A DNA stretch of 64,000 nt from Coleophoma eucalyptorum. Taxonomy: Eukaryota; Ascomycota; Leotiomycetes; Helotiales; Dermateaceae. This document shows positions 1 to 11,584 of the stretch, piece after piece. Each line of letters begins with the position of its first letter. Positions within the stretch are counted from its first letter, which is position 1. Below the pieces are notes generated by a model. That model searched no databases. It saw only the letters and a list, made by a program, of their open reading frames with translations, and had not been told where the DNA came from. The position numbers were made by a program, and so were the translations under genes. The stretch covers positions 1,116,001 through 1,180,000 of the forward strand of contig JALRME010000005.1 in the NCBI GenBank assembly GCA_026120035.1, given 5' to 3'.

Positions 1-663
1 GCTGCTGTTAAATACTTATTTATAGAAACTGTGAAGTGGAGGAATAGTTCAGAATTCTTCTTATGTGGAGGTGGCAGGAAACTCACATGTTAGTTATACG
101 AACCTTCTTTCGCCATCATCAGTATCTGGACTGATTGCTCAAGCCTATGCTGATCTAATATTTGACAGGCTAGTTCGCGGCGAAAAGACCCTGAAACATC
201 TCCGATTGCTTGCAATAGGCTCTGTAGAATACACTTCGGTATGGCGTTTTCCGATTTCAGCCCTACCATAGATATCGGCTTCAAATCGGCAAGTGGAGTC
301 TTGTCGGCAGAGCTCTGCCGAAAATAAATAGACCCCTAAGCGACGTGCTACAACCGCCCACTGTAGACCAGCCAACATTAAGCACATGGCCTTTATCCCC
401 GGACCGCATCAGATGTGGATTTGGTTGAGTATCCTACAGACAGGTTCTGGATCCCTGGCTTATAATTGTAGATCTATCTCAGACTGATAAGGTATTGTCC
501 AGTAGCGGCCAAGTCCAAGAGGAGGCAATTCAGAGATAAGAAAAAGGACTCTGCGCTCTCTTGAATCTGTACAAGAAGCTGTCCTTGGTCCCAATGCCAC
601 TTCGCTCAAAGTACCTGCCAAGCTCAAAATCATAGTTTGATAGTCGAGAATCAGTTGTTCGAG
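1..663. other. Upstream intergenic sequence
   Basis: No gene recognised. The short reading frames here lack family features and overlap one another on both strands. It probably holds the promoter and leader of the sugar transporter starting at 664. Confidence 0.5.
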
Positions 664-2354
664 ATGTCGTCCACCACGTCGCCGAAAGTGTTCTCCCACC
701 CACGGACATGGGCCTTATGGACCGACATGACCGCAAGAGGGTGGCAGGTTGCTCTCTATGCTAGTTTTGGCGCCATGATTTTTGGTTATGATACAGCCTG
801 GTGGTCGGGAGTCCTTGGAATGCCCGCCTTCACGTCCCGCTTTGGAGTTTACAATCCCACGACGAAAGCATACTCCATTGCTGCTCCCTTGCAATCATCT
901 GGTAATTTAACTTGCCCAACAGTCGAAGTGATGCTTATTTTGAAAACTAGGAAGTGGTATTCCTACCGCTGGTAGAATCATCGGCTCTATAGTAACCCCC
1001 TTTGTTGCGGACCGCATTGGACGCCGTTGGTGCATGTTCGTCATGTCTATCTTTTTCATCATTGCTATCATCATAGAGGTGACCGCACAGTCTTTTTGGC
1101 AAATCATCATAGGTATGGCCATCCCATATATTTTTTAACACTCCTCTGACTCCTCTAGGACGCTTCCTCAACTACATTCCTATGGGTATGGCGGGAGCGT
1201 TAGTCCCTGTGTATCAATCCGAATGTGCACCTGCATCCTGTAGAGGATCGATGATTACAGTCTTTACATGGACATGCGACGCTGGAGCTCTACTTGCATC
1301 AGGAATCGTTTTCAATACCCATGCCTTGAAAAGCGAAGCCGCATACAAGATTGTCATGGGTGTACAAATGATTTTCCCGATCCTTCTTTTGAGCGCATTG
1401 CCATGGATTCCTGAAACGCCTCGTTGGTTGTGTATGAAAGGCCGACGGGAAGAGGCACTCACTATCCTCAAAACTCTCCGTACGACACCAGAGATCGCAG
1501 AGCTAGAGATCTTGGATATCGAAGCGTCGCTGGAAATGCATACCGACGACAGCAAGTGGATTGACTTGTTCCGCGGGACTAATCTGAGACGTACAATTAT
1601 CGCCATCACCCTACCTACCATCGAAGCGTGGCAAGGCCAGAGTTTTATGGGCAACTACCTCATTGTCTTCTTGATTTCTCTTGGCGTCACCAACCAGTAC
1701 TTGCTGTCACTGTTACTCCAGTCTGTGATTCTGATCATGGTGACCTTCCTTTTCTGGGCCCCAGATAAGATTGGTAGACGACCAATGATGCTCGTGGGTA
1801 GCATCACCATGTTCGTAACCATGTATATCACAGCAGGTGTCAGCGGGCACGACGCTTCCGAGACCAGCACAACGAGGAAACAAGTCGCGGTCGGCATGCT
1901 GTTCATCTGGGCCATCACCTACGCATGCACCTGGCAGACCCTCGGCTTCATCGCACCCGCCGAAATCCCCACAACGAAACTCAAGACAAAGACAGGAGGA
2001 ATTGCATATTTCACGCAACAGACCGGCGGGCTCATCATTACTTTCATTTCGCCATACATGCAGAATGCCGGCTATGGGAATATGGGACCATATATTGGCT
2101 TCTTTTTCGGAGCTTTCTCATTCATAGGTATCATCTTCGTGTGGTTCTGCTATCCCGAGACCAAGGGGGCTAGTATTGAGGACTTGGATATGTTCTTTGC
2201 GCAGAGACTCCCGACAAGACAGTTTGGAAAGGCGCTGAAAGGCCAACATGGCATTCAAGAATTTATTATTGAAGGCCATGCCAAGGACATTGAGATGGGA
2301 GAGGAACAGAAGAAAGCGGAAGCGGTTACGGTCACCCCTCAAAAGGTGGATTGA
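664..2354 (+). CDS. MFS sugar transporter (hexose/disaccharide permease type)
   Basis: Three exons (664-901, 951-1112, 1159-2354) give about 531 residues, the usual size for a 12-helix fungal sugar porter of the plasma membrane. Visible family motifs are DRIGRR after helix 2, PETPRWL after helix 6, DKIGRR between helices 8 and 9, and PETKG after helix 12, the standard sugar-porter signature set. The start at 664 (MSSTTSPK) is the first in-frame ATG; reading upstream reaches only a TTG. Both introns are 46-49 nt, GT-AG, phase 1. It likely imports a sugar by proton symport; the substrate cannot be read from sequence. The C-terminal tail after helix 12 is hydrophilic and charged. It stands alone, with no sugar-metabolism genes beside it. 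Confidence 0.93.
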
Positions 2355-2784
2355 GTTGTAAGGCCGAGGAAATTTATCAACGACATATAAAGGTATAAAT
2401 GGATATATACGATTTAAGGATTAGACAGTACATAGAATGATTAGAAGATTTTAATGTTATGGTATTTTAGAAACATCCAATCTCTCCTTTACTCCGAATA
2501 TGAATTTGCTTGCATCAGGCCTTGGCTATGTCTCACAAAGCTTTTTACATGAAACAATATATTTGACTGTTTGACAGGCTGGCCTTATATCAAAGCAACT
2601 AGCCTTTGTTCTAATCTAGAGACAACGTACATAATCTATCAGAGAATTCTAGTTTAGATACAATACAAGGCAGGTGATCGTGCTAAGATAAAATTTCAGG
2701 GTTCAGTAATTTAAAATTTACAGCAAATATCTGCTCTAGGTTCATTGAATCATTCGTCTTAAATTGAAAGCTGGCGACCATGTT
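2355..2784. other. Intergenic, convergent gene ends
   Basis: AT-rich 3' sequence between the sugar transporter and the convergent gene at 2785. Nothing else seen. Confidence 0.6.
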
Positions 2785-3408
2785 TCACATGGCTCTCTCC
2801 ATATTGAAGGTATGGTTATGTGTGGTGCCTTCGTCATAATGTTCGGGGATGGTGGGAAACTCCTCAAACCCAGGCGTTCTCCTCAGCCATGCCGCATAAT
2901 CCTGATGATGCTTTTTGCTGTTCCATCCAACAAACATCAGCCACTTATGCTGTCCCTCAGGAACTGTATCGATGGTCCAAGAGAACACACATGGGTATGG
3001 CTTTGTTTCTTTCTCAATAGGAGCTTTGAGGTCGCTGATCTTCCGATAGTATTCCTTTGGGTTGTCACCACCCTTTAGAAATGCCCTCGTCACAGTCATG
3101 ACTGGTGCCTCTGAAGGTAGTGATTTGATGCTGTCGAATTCCATAAATTCAACCCATTCGAACTCGCTTAATTCCTCAAGAGGTGCAAAGACGGCTGGCG
3201 CCTCAGCAGATGCTACATATTCATCGTGGGCTTCCTTCGAAGGCCATACACCGAGAATAAAGAAGTCGGTGGGGTTCTCAATACTAGAGAAGAACACGAA
3301 GTCTATCTTAGTCCCTGAACGGATTTCTGGAAACACCTTCAGGAGAGCTGGATCCGCAGCCGTGATTCCAGGTTTTAGGTGGCGTTTACAGACTTCGAGG
3401 ATGGCCAT
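2785..3408 (-). CDS. Small protein of likely dimeric alpha/beta-barrel (ABM-like) fold
   Basis: Uninterrupted 207-residue frame starting MAILEVCKRHLKPG. No transmembrane segment or signal peptide. The pattern of alternating strands, with phrases such as KIDFVFFSSIENPTDFFILG and HKWLMFVGWNSKKHHQDYA repeated in two halves, looks like two tandem ferredoxin-like units as in antibiotic-biosynthesis-monooxygenase (ABM) type proteins. I recognise the fold type only loosely and assign no reaction. The gene is transcribed towards the sugar transporter. It could equally be a lineage-specific stress protein of the same fold. Confidence 0.75.
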   Translation of the reverse strand: MAILEVCKRHLKPGITAADPALLKVFPEIRSGTKIDFVFFSSIENPTDFFILGVWPSKEAHDEYVASAEAPAVFAPLEELSEFEWVEFMEFDSIKSLPSEAPVMTVTRAFLKGGDNPKEYYRKISDLKAPIEKETKPYPCVFSWTIDTVPEGQHKWLMFVGWNSKKHHQDYAAWLRRTPGFEEFPTIPEHYDEGTTHNHTFNMERAM

Positions 3409-4030
3409 GTTGAATTATTTATTTCAAAGCCAATAATTTTGTGTTATTAGACAATACTAATAATGTCTATTAGCATTTGTAACGCCAATTCGACAGACTT
3501 AGTCTCGTTAACGCACCAATGTGACTTGTGGCTTGGGGTAGGCTGGAAATTACGCATTGAACAGTTGTGTGCTTCACGAGGACGGCAATGAGAAGACATA
3601 CCTCTATGATATATCCATATCTTACTGGAACATTAGCATGCAGTCCTTGTTCCGCGAGGATGGCCGAGTCACAATTCACCTGTCGCACTGGTGAAGATGC
3701 CCGGCCGATCGGGAAGCCAATCGGATGAGCCTTCCCGATCGGCAGCCGCGTACCGGGCAATCTTTGAACCTCACACTTTTGGAATGCCACTGAAAGCTAC
3801 TCTACAAGGCAGAGATAGAACTTGGGTTTGTTGAATAATGTATTTTGGATTCTTAGTAGCCATGAATCACAGTATGGGCAACCTCTGCCCGTTGCATCTC
3901 TATTATTCTTGTGTTCCGAAAGTCCAATGTTGATTCAACCCTTTAGATTGAAGTCACTTTGAAGTCTATTTAGTTATCTCAGTATCACTGAAAGGTTAAA
4001 GGTTGGAACTGTACCGCCGCCAAGTCCGAA
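3409..4030. other. Intergenic, shared upstream region
   Basis: Divergent promoter region between the gene at 3408 (minus) and the regulator at 4031 (plus). It contains the GC-rich inverted repeat at 3698-3759. Confidence 0.6.
3698..3759. repeat. GC-rich inverted repeat (hairpin)
   Basis: Perfect 13-bp arms GCCGATCGGGAAG (3704-3716) and CTTCCCGATCGGC (3731-3743) around a 14-nt loop. Outer arms TGCCCGG (3698-3704) and CCGGGCA (3753-3759) partly continue the pairing. It lies about 270 bp upstream of the Zn2Cys6 gene start. Confidence 0.85.
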
Positions 4031-6388
4031 ATGGACATTCCAGCTGGGGAAATAAGATCCCCGCAACAAGAGGAACGGCCCAAAGCGAAGCGTACCAGGG
4101 TTGCACTTGCTTGCCAACGATGCAGAAGTCGAAAGCAAAAGGTGAGATGATGGCTTCATATCGTATGACCTTCGACTGATTGGTCTGGCTTAGTGTGATG
4201 GAGCCCAGGACTCGTGCTCAACCTGCACTAGCCTAGGATTACGCTGCCACTACAAGCCCCAGCTTTACCCAAGACCAGACCAAAAGAGGGTTTATATCAG
4301 TGCCCTTGAGGGTCGAATAGCTGAGTTGGAGAGCCTCTTAGCAGGCTTGGGCCACGAGACCGTCTCCAATGATCATTGGAGAGGCGAGCATCAATTTGAC
4401 CGCGATGGCCAAACGCCGCAGCCAGACGAGGATGGCACCATAACAGGTAGCACGGGAGTTGCTTCTTCGAGTCCTAGTACCGATCACGATGGCAATTCTG
4501 CCTTGTCAATGGGTCGTGTCTTCAGTTCTATTATAAAAACGCGGAAGACGTCGGCTTCAGATGCCTGGAGGGAAGAACAGTCGTTACCATCGGAGCATGC
4601 GTCTGAGCTTGTCGAAAAGATGGGCAGGATGTTTGTCTCTCCAGAGGTAGCATCGAGATTATTGGAGGGATGGATCAAATACTTATCTACACAGTATCCA
4701 GTTATCCATACTCCTCGGCTCCGAGAATTACACGCTAGAAGAGATAACGACCTGGATGTCTTTGAGGAAAGTATATTGCATCTGGTATATGCAAATAGTG
4801 GGCGAGTTCTGGAAGTTGTGAGTATTCCATCACAGTAAGCGTCCAGCTCTGACATTCAACAGATGGGTGATACTGGTTCCTTCTACACAGATCAGCATTA
4901 CGAAGCTGCAATACAAAACTTGGATGCTGTCCTAGAACTTGGAGATGCCCGATCTGCAGCATATCTCCTTTTGCTTGCCCTATACTGCCTTAGGAGACCA
5001 AGAGACCCAGGCGCGTGGACTCTTGCAGGCCTTGCAGTGAGGTTATGTATTGAGCTTGAGATGCACAGGAAGTCTCGCACCAGTGAGATTACTATGGAGA
5101 GAGAGCTTAATGTGCGTATATTTTGGTCCTGCTATTACCTGGATCGAGGGGTTTCTGTGGCACTGGGTAAGTTTCAGTAATTTGAATTTTATCATGAGCT
5201 TATACGTCCAGGGCGTCCGCCAGCCATCGCAGACGACGATATCGATGTCGAGGTACGTATTAAACTGAAAGATATGTTAGTATTCTAATCTTCTTTAGTT
5301 CCCTATTGCCATTGATGAAGACGTCGATGACCTAGAGGTCTTGAAAAAAATGGCGGAAGACACTAGAGATGGCATTATCCAGACACCTTCATCATTAACG
5401 CCATTCATGCATTTTATAGAACTCAGAAGGATAGAATCAAAGATAGAACACGTTATTTATAGGGCTAACAAGCAAACACACACAACTTCTGAAGTCGTAC
5501 AAGGTTTTCTGTCTCAATTGTTGTCATGGAAAGAGGCAATCCCACCTGAATACTACGATCGAGTTAATACCAAGACTGGTCCATACATTGGAATTGATGC
5601 TTTTGTGAGCAAACCGAAACAGGCTCTATCGTGAATCAAATGACTGACGACTCCAGATGATACCCTACTACAAAGTCGTTCGGCTGTTATTATATCCCCA
5701 ATTATCGGAACGAGATTTGAATTTGGACTATCTCAAAATCTGTGCAGATGCATCTGCTGGGATATGCCAGGCATACAAACGCCTACACCGGATATATGGA
5801 GCGGACTGCTCACCATTTGCAGTTCAATCACTGTTTCTTTCAGGTATGAAATTGGGGTTATAACCTGATAGACGAGTGCTCACCGTCATAGGCTTGACTC
5901 TTATACATTGCACATGGCTTGCACCACGAAGCTTCCTTGATGTAGTGGGTGCTATCTCCGATTGCAATCTTATGCTCTATGTCATAGCTGAAAGATGCCC
6001 GCCCGCTCAAAAGTACCGCGATGTTTTTGACCGTATCAAGACCAATGTCATCGATGCAATTGCACAGGGCAACCATCAAGTCACAAGAATGGCAGGTATA
6101 CTGGATAACGAAATGACGGAACGATGTCGAGAGTTAGATGAAGGCCTGGCCAGTACTGTACGAACCGACTATTCGCAGATAATCAGCGACTTGGCAAAAG
6201 ACCGACGAAGAATTGAGTCAGGGGATAATGGGAACACTGCTCGTCTTGACCTTAACATGTTATCGGGTCCGATGATGGACTATGGTCTTGGTTATGCCCA
6301 TGGGAGCTTCATGGACTTTGCTTTCATGGATAATATGGAAGATCTTAATAGTTTGATAAATACGGATTGGGAGTTTCCCAGTGTATAA
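4031..6388 (+). CDS. Zn2Cys6 transcription factor with fungal TF homology region
   Basis: Seven exons (4031-4141, 4194-4817, 4863-5166, 5212-5252, 5299-5604, 5657-5843, 5892-6388) join in phase to about 689 residues. The binuclear zinc cluster is near residues 28-55, C-x2-C-x6-C-x6-C-x2-C-x6-C, split by intron 1 just before the third cysteine. A short coiled-coil-like linker (ISALEGRIAELESLL) follows. The middle-homology region includes FWSCYYLDRGVSVALGRPPA and IADDDIDVE, hallmark phrases of fungal_trans regulators. It is a nuclear DNA-binding regulator; targets are unknown. A sugar-transporter gene lies 1.7 kb upstream, but no shared motif was seen. Exon 4 is a 41-nt microexon. Confidence 0.93.
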
Positions 6389-7033
6389 GCATGGGGGGGT
6401 GGCGGTTCGAGAATTTCGAATAGCGCTTCTCCATCTTCCGTTGCACAGCGAAAATATTGCGACACAAAGGAATGGCATGTCTGGTCATCTTATTCACATT
6501 TTGAGGGCATAATCTAAGGCGTAGCCATAATCTGCGACACCAGGTCTTGGGAGTGAGCATCACAGACTCTGGCATTGGCATTAAACACAATTGTCATGTT
6601 CATCTAGCAGATAAGAGGATACTGGTATAATCGATGCTGCGGGAAATATCTCTGGGCATTGGTGAACCCGTAATTAGCAAGGAAAATAGCAGGAGAGCAA
6701 AGGTCCAGGCAGAAGGATTGGTCAACCAGTTCCCTCCACTTTCGAAGCCCATACGAGGATCTGAATACCTCTTTCGGATAGTGGGCGTGCTATCAGCTGC
6801 TACCCCGCAACCGAGAATCAATGGGTGACAACTTCACAAACCTATCCTATGGTAGAATCTTTTGCAGACAGTGGACGGTTGATAGTGGATGATGATGATG
6901 ATAGGTGGACGGCGAAGAGTGTTATTCTATCAGTCATCTTCGACCAAATTTTGAGAACGAAGCTTACAAGTCTAAGTCATGATCTTGGAAAACAACAAAA
7001 CTTCGCAGAGGTTTTAACAAGAGCAACCTAGAA
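6389..7033. other. Intergenic, convergent gene ends
   Basis: 3' flank of the Zn2Cys6 gene and of the SDR gene. No gene recognised. Confidence 0.6.
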
Positions 7034-8004
7034 TTACCCGCAAGAATTGGTAATATGCGGTCGGGGTGTCCTAAGTACAAACTCTTTTACCTCCTCAATA
7101 TCTCGAGTACAGTCAACAAGTCGACCCTCCAGTCCTTTGCCCTTTCCGGCTGCTAGATAGACGCAAGTCCACGCCGGCGTCTCAGCCTTGAATTCCGGGT
7201 GTCTCTTCGCCAGCTTTTCCATATGTTCTACAACATAAGGCGCCTCTTTCTTCGTTTTCTCCGGAAAGGCAGTCTCATGGAGTCGGGTCTTGACTTCGCC
7301 TGGATGAATTGAAAATACGGCTATCCCGTTGGAATCGAATCCAAACGTATCCTTTTGTAAGATGTCAAGCTCATTTTGCAGGATGCCTGCAAAGCGTGTG
7401 ATGGCGGTTTTTGCGCAGCTATATCCTGCGGCCCAAGGAAGATCAGCCGCGGCAGCTCGAGAAGACGTGTAAATAATGGTTCCAGCATTGCGCTTCTGCA
7501 TCGTTGGAAGAATCATCCGCGTCAGTTCCGTAGGTGACTTCACCATGATCTCCATTTGCTTCCACCATTCCTCCGAGTCCGTCATGTGAAAAGGCATGAA
7601 GGTATTAGTCCCTGCATTGCAGATGAGTATATCTATAGGGCCTAAGGTTGAGGTGGTCTGGAGTACATTAGCTTCGACGGGAATTGATATTGAACTTAGG
7701 AGCATGCCTGGTCAACTAGACGTTGTAGGTCAGATTTGTCACAGACATCCGCGACAATTCCAATCACCTTACCCTTCGTTTCCTTGATAATATCTTGTGT
7801 CGTCTGGTTTACTTCCTTTTCTGTGCGGCTGGTAACGACCACAGATGCACCAGACTGCGCGAGTGCAAGAGCAATTGCGCGCCCAATCCCTCTCCCGGAG
7901 CCCGTGACGAGAGCGACTTTGTCGGTGAGAGCGCTCTGAAAGTTATTTGGATCTATGGCAGGATAGATTCCGGTCCGCAAGGAGAATTCAGGTCTCGACG
8001 CCAT
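7034..8004 (-). CDS. Short-chain dehydrogenase/reductase (SDR)
   Basis: Two exons on the minus strand (8004-7708, 7657-7034) give about 306 residues, typical for a cytosolic SDR. The Rossmann motif VTGSGRGIG lies near residue 35, then ICNAG, and the catalytic YSCAK with an upstream SSR serine. The family oxidises or reduces carbonyl or alcohol groups with NAD(P). The best splice model uses a GC donor (GCATGC) and an AG acceptor, a 50-nt intron at 7658-7707 with a CTAAT branch-like site. No GT donor restores phase. The start is the first ATG (MASRPEF); an upstream in-frame TTG is unlikely. It shares a 275-bp divergent promoter with a scytalone dehydratase-like gene, so both may act on one aromatic polyketide-type substrate. 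Confidence 0.9.
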
Positions 8005-8279
8005 GGCAGTCAATGAGTTTTCGATGCCAATGGGATTTGATGCAGTCCCGGCGTCAGGGCCAAGGGGTGGATGAAATTTACGGAAGGCGTCCAGAGAAGT
8101 GGACGGATTTCGATGATAAGCATCAGATCAGATCCCCCACCCGTTCCGAGCTCCCCCACGATTCGCCTAGGGCCGATACGTGAGGTACCTGGTTAGCTTG
8201 CACGACCACCTCGAGGGGGGGAACTTATATACTCGCCGCAAGCCAATGAATTCTTCTCGGGGGACAATTTGCGAGCAGA
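8005..8279. promoter_or_regulatory. Bidirectional promoter, SDR / scytalone dehydratase-like pair
   Basis: 275 bp separate the two divergent start codons. A TATA-like ACTTATATAC at about 8223-8232 sits some 50 bp before the plus-strand ATG. Co-regulation is inferred from spacing only. Confidence 0.55.
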
Positions 8280-8856
8280 ATGTCGTTTGAAATCTACATC
8301 CCAGAAAGTCTAACTTTCCACGACTATATAAATGTCTGTCAATGTGCCAGGACGCTTGCAGACGCATATGATAGAAAGGTATACCTTGCTATCGCGATTA
8401 TGGGCAGGTGAATGATTGACAATGTATGATTAGGACAAAGCACGACTTAGAGCCACCCTTGCTCCCGAAATCATTGTCGATTACTCCAAAGTGGTTCCTG
8501 AATGGGGACGTATGAAGTACGCAGCTGCAGATTTTGTAGAAAAGTGGCTTGGGCCACGGCACCTTGGAGTGAAGGCGCTAGCTACTCAACACCTACTTGG
8601 GGAACCATACTTTAAATCTGTGGCGGAAGATACTATCGTTATTGAATGGCAGCAGATGGCAAGTCATGGTCGCCGTGTAGTTGGAGAGGACTTCTCGAAC
8701 CCGATGTGTAAGATCGATGAGATTAGTGATGGGAGGAGTTGGATGCTACAAACATATGTCAAGGTGGAAGGTTTGTGGCGTATCAAGGAGATCTGTCCTG
8801 AAGTCTTATACCACACAGGCGACTTCAGACAGATTACCAGGCCAGACGAGGAATGA
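8280..8856 (+). CDS. Scytalone dehydratase-like protein
   Basis: Two exons (8280-8378, 8434-8856) give 173 residues, nearly the length of scytalone dehydratase of the DHN-melanin pathway (172 in the rice blast fungus), a cofactor-free alpha+beta barrel dehydratase. Alignment by eye without gaps for the first 50 residues places Tyr30, Asp31 and Tyr50 at the same numbers as the characterised enzyme. The two histidines fall at 86 (TQH) and 111 (ASH). A serine equivalent to Ser129 is present at about 135, but the position of the substrate-binding Asn131 appears to be Met. It is therefore a likely dehydratase of a related ketide rather than a proven melanin enzyme. Fungal polyketide clusters often hold such homologues, yet no polyketide synthase is in this window. 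Confidence 0.88.
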
Positions 8857-9147
8857 GGAGAAAGATGCAAGAGCCAACCTACTTTATCACTACCGTCTTC
8901 CCTAAGGTGGTTATGTCTCGGGTTATTACTTAGGAAATCTTGTCCTTTGCTATAAGGATTTCGCAATGGAAAATAATTCATTGTGAACCCAGCTATAGAA
9001 ATCGATTTTGTTACAGCGTATCAAAAAAAGCAACATTACATGGTCGTTCATTGACTAGCATCTCATATGTACCTAAAGAGAAGCGCACTAATGCTCACAA
9101 AGCCTCCCTAAGTAATATTCCGTATTAACTTCACATATCGCAATAAT

Positions 9148-11584
9148 CTACCCAGCGTACGGTGGTGGTTGTTCCATTTCCTCAAACTCAGACATTGAAA
9201 TCTCATAGCCTAGATGCCGTTTGAGCAACTCATGGGTAACGAATCGTTCAGGGGTGTTACCCTGCGCATCGATAAAAGAGACATGGTGATTGACCTCGCT
9301 GATCCGTTGCAGCTCATTGGCATGGCGATGGTGATGCGGGCAACCATCAACACCAATCAAGAAGATTGTGACATGTACCCAAGAGAGACCCAGAAGATCG
9401 AGTTCGAACTCATCCATGTCGGTTGCTTCCCCATCAAGCAATAGAAGTAATCTCAGCATGGGAGTTTGTGGTCCAGCCTGCCAGCCGTACACCGGGTGAT
9501 GGGTTGCCGACTCGGAATGTTTTTGAAAATGTAAATCTTTGACTTTTTGCCATCCTGTCATTACTCGTGTGCCCCCACCGAGTCTGACCTTCTTCCAAAT
9601 TTCATTCAGGCTTTGATGGTTAACAAGACCAATGTAGTTAGCTTCAGTCGAAAAGGTGGTAAACTGGTAGCCTTGAAAGTTGTGGTCGTGGTTAGCCATT
9701 GCGTCAGTGAATCGACGAATGATAGCCTTGGCAACATCTACAGGACGAAATGTTCAGTATGTTATTTAGACTAGGTGGCACATAACACACCTTTGTTTTT
9801 TGGCTGAGTAGTTCTAGAATAGCCCGTAATGAGATACTCGTCGTAGTTTGGTCGAATCGGATCGAAGTCCATGGATCCAGAAACATCCAAGAGTATCATA
9901 GTATCATCTGTAGAAATTTCCGGTGCATCGAAAGGTATGAAAGGGGCTGGCATAACTTGCTTGGAGTAGCCCTCAGATGTGTGCTGAAGGTGGCAGGTAT
10001 CATCGGCGGAATAGTATCCAGGAGGTGGTTCAACAGCGGACGCCATTCTAGCACGAGCCATATTCATCTCAGAAATGATGTCTGGCTTCATTCTCATTCC
10101 CACACTTCCCTCTCTATGGTTCAAAACCCAGTATAAACGTTCCTCTGCAGTGTCTTCGTATCCTCTCCATGTAGGAGTGATGCCTCTCCAGCCTCCTGCT
10201 GCTTCAATACTGAATTTCAAAGGGTTGGAGGCTTGGTTTGCCCAAGCAACCGGAATCGGCTCGAAATATCCGGCTCGAAGTAGGTGAAGATACTGAGTAG
10301 GATGGCGAACTCGAAGGTCGCCTATCTTCCGAGTCATGCCAACTTTTTCCTGGTACGTAGCCACAATTTGCCGCCATTCCTCGTCTGGCCACCTACTATG
10401 CTCTTCTTCTAGTATCGCGGTTCGCAATTGTTGGCCATAGACAATCATCTTTTCCATTCGTCCCGCATCTCTTTCCTCAGAAGACTTGATAGCGAGAATT
10501 TTTTTCAATCCTGCAAACATGGATGGTTTTACTCCCTCTGAACTGCCTTCCTTGGAGGATTCAGCGATACTTTGTCGCTTTTCAGTTGATCCCTTTTCCA
10601 CTGGTCGCTTACTTACGCCAAGACTTGAGGAAGCGAACCCCTCATTGATATTCGACATAGAGCCTAACTGAACCATTTCCCAGATGTTAACCGACGGTTC
10701 CTTGGCATCAATGGCAGCTTGTGCTTGCGCATTGAGAGTTGCATTCAATTTTATGGTTTGCTGGACTGACATGGTGTAATACTTGGGGATAGGTCTTTGC
10801 ATCCTATAATAAGAGGAATTGCCGTTGCCGTAAGGTGAGGTGACACGGAAACGATACGGATTTCTGGTCGAGAAAGTACTTTGATAGCAGTCGTTGTAGG
10901 ACTTTTCTCCTATTGGAAAGTAGAAGGAGTCAGGCTGTGTGTGGAAGGCATTTGAAATGATAGAAACTGGCAGTACAGACCTGGGTACATGACAGCTTTT
11001 GACCACATGTCCTGGACACCTACACGGTTCATTTTTTTCCTTTGATATTGGTGGATAGTACAATGGCAGTACATTTCAGATTCGTGCTCTGGCTCAATAT
11101 CGCTATTATAAATATTGCAAGCCCTTTGAACACGCTGTAGCTCGTTTTGCATCTCTTGCTGTAAAATGAAGGATCAGTTCGTAACCATTGCTAAAGTTGA
11201 AGTAAACGCACCTCATCTCGAGCACGAATATTCCCAGCGTGAATGACTGCATTCATGTGAGGCTGGAGCTGTTGTCCTCTGGCATTTGAGGGTAGCGCAT
11301 ATGGTGGTGGAGCGGAGATCTGCGCCTTGGTATCCTTGGCTTCGCTCATTGAGTTTGGCATGCTAGGATTTGGAGTGTGAGAGTGTTGGTCAGGATTCTC
11401 ATAAAATTGGCTAACAGCTTCTTCTAGATTATTTGCGCTCTTCAAAATACAATCAGTGAGGGATATACTTTTATGACGAGAAGATGCGTTGATGCCTCAC
11501 CTCTAAGAACATAATTGCCTTCTTCTCGTCCGCCTCTGCAGCAAAGGCAATGAACTTGGATATGTCATCCTTTGAGGGAATCAT
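9148..11584 (-). CDS. UBA-like and von Willebrand factor A domain protein
   Basis: At least five exons on the minus strand: 11584-11501, 11439-11212, 11158 to about 11024, about 10934-9791, and 9737-9148. The product is about 725 residues. The N-terminus (KKAIMFLESANNLEEAVSQF) looks like a UBA-like ubiquitin-binding helix bundle. A proline-rich linker and a long middle region follow. The C-terminal half holds a vWA domain with the MIDAS start ILLDVSGSMD, RGGTRV-like LGGGTRVMTGW and LLLDGEATDMDE. No signal peptide or membrane helix is seen, so it is probably cytosolic and may link ubiquitin signals to protein complexes. The exon 3-4 junction is uncertain: a GTAGGT donor with acceptor ACACAG keeps phase, but alternatives exist. 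Confidence 0.85.
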
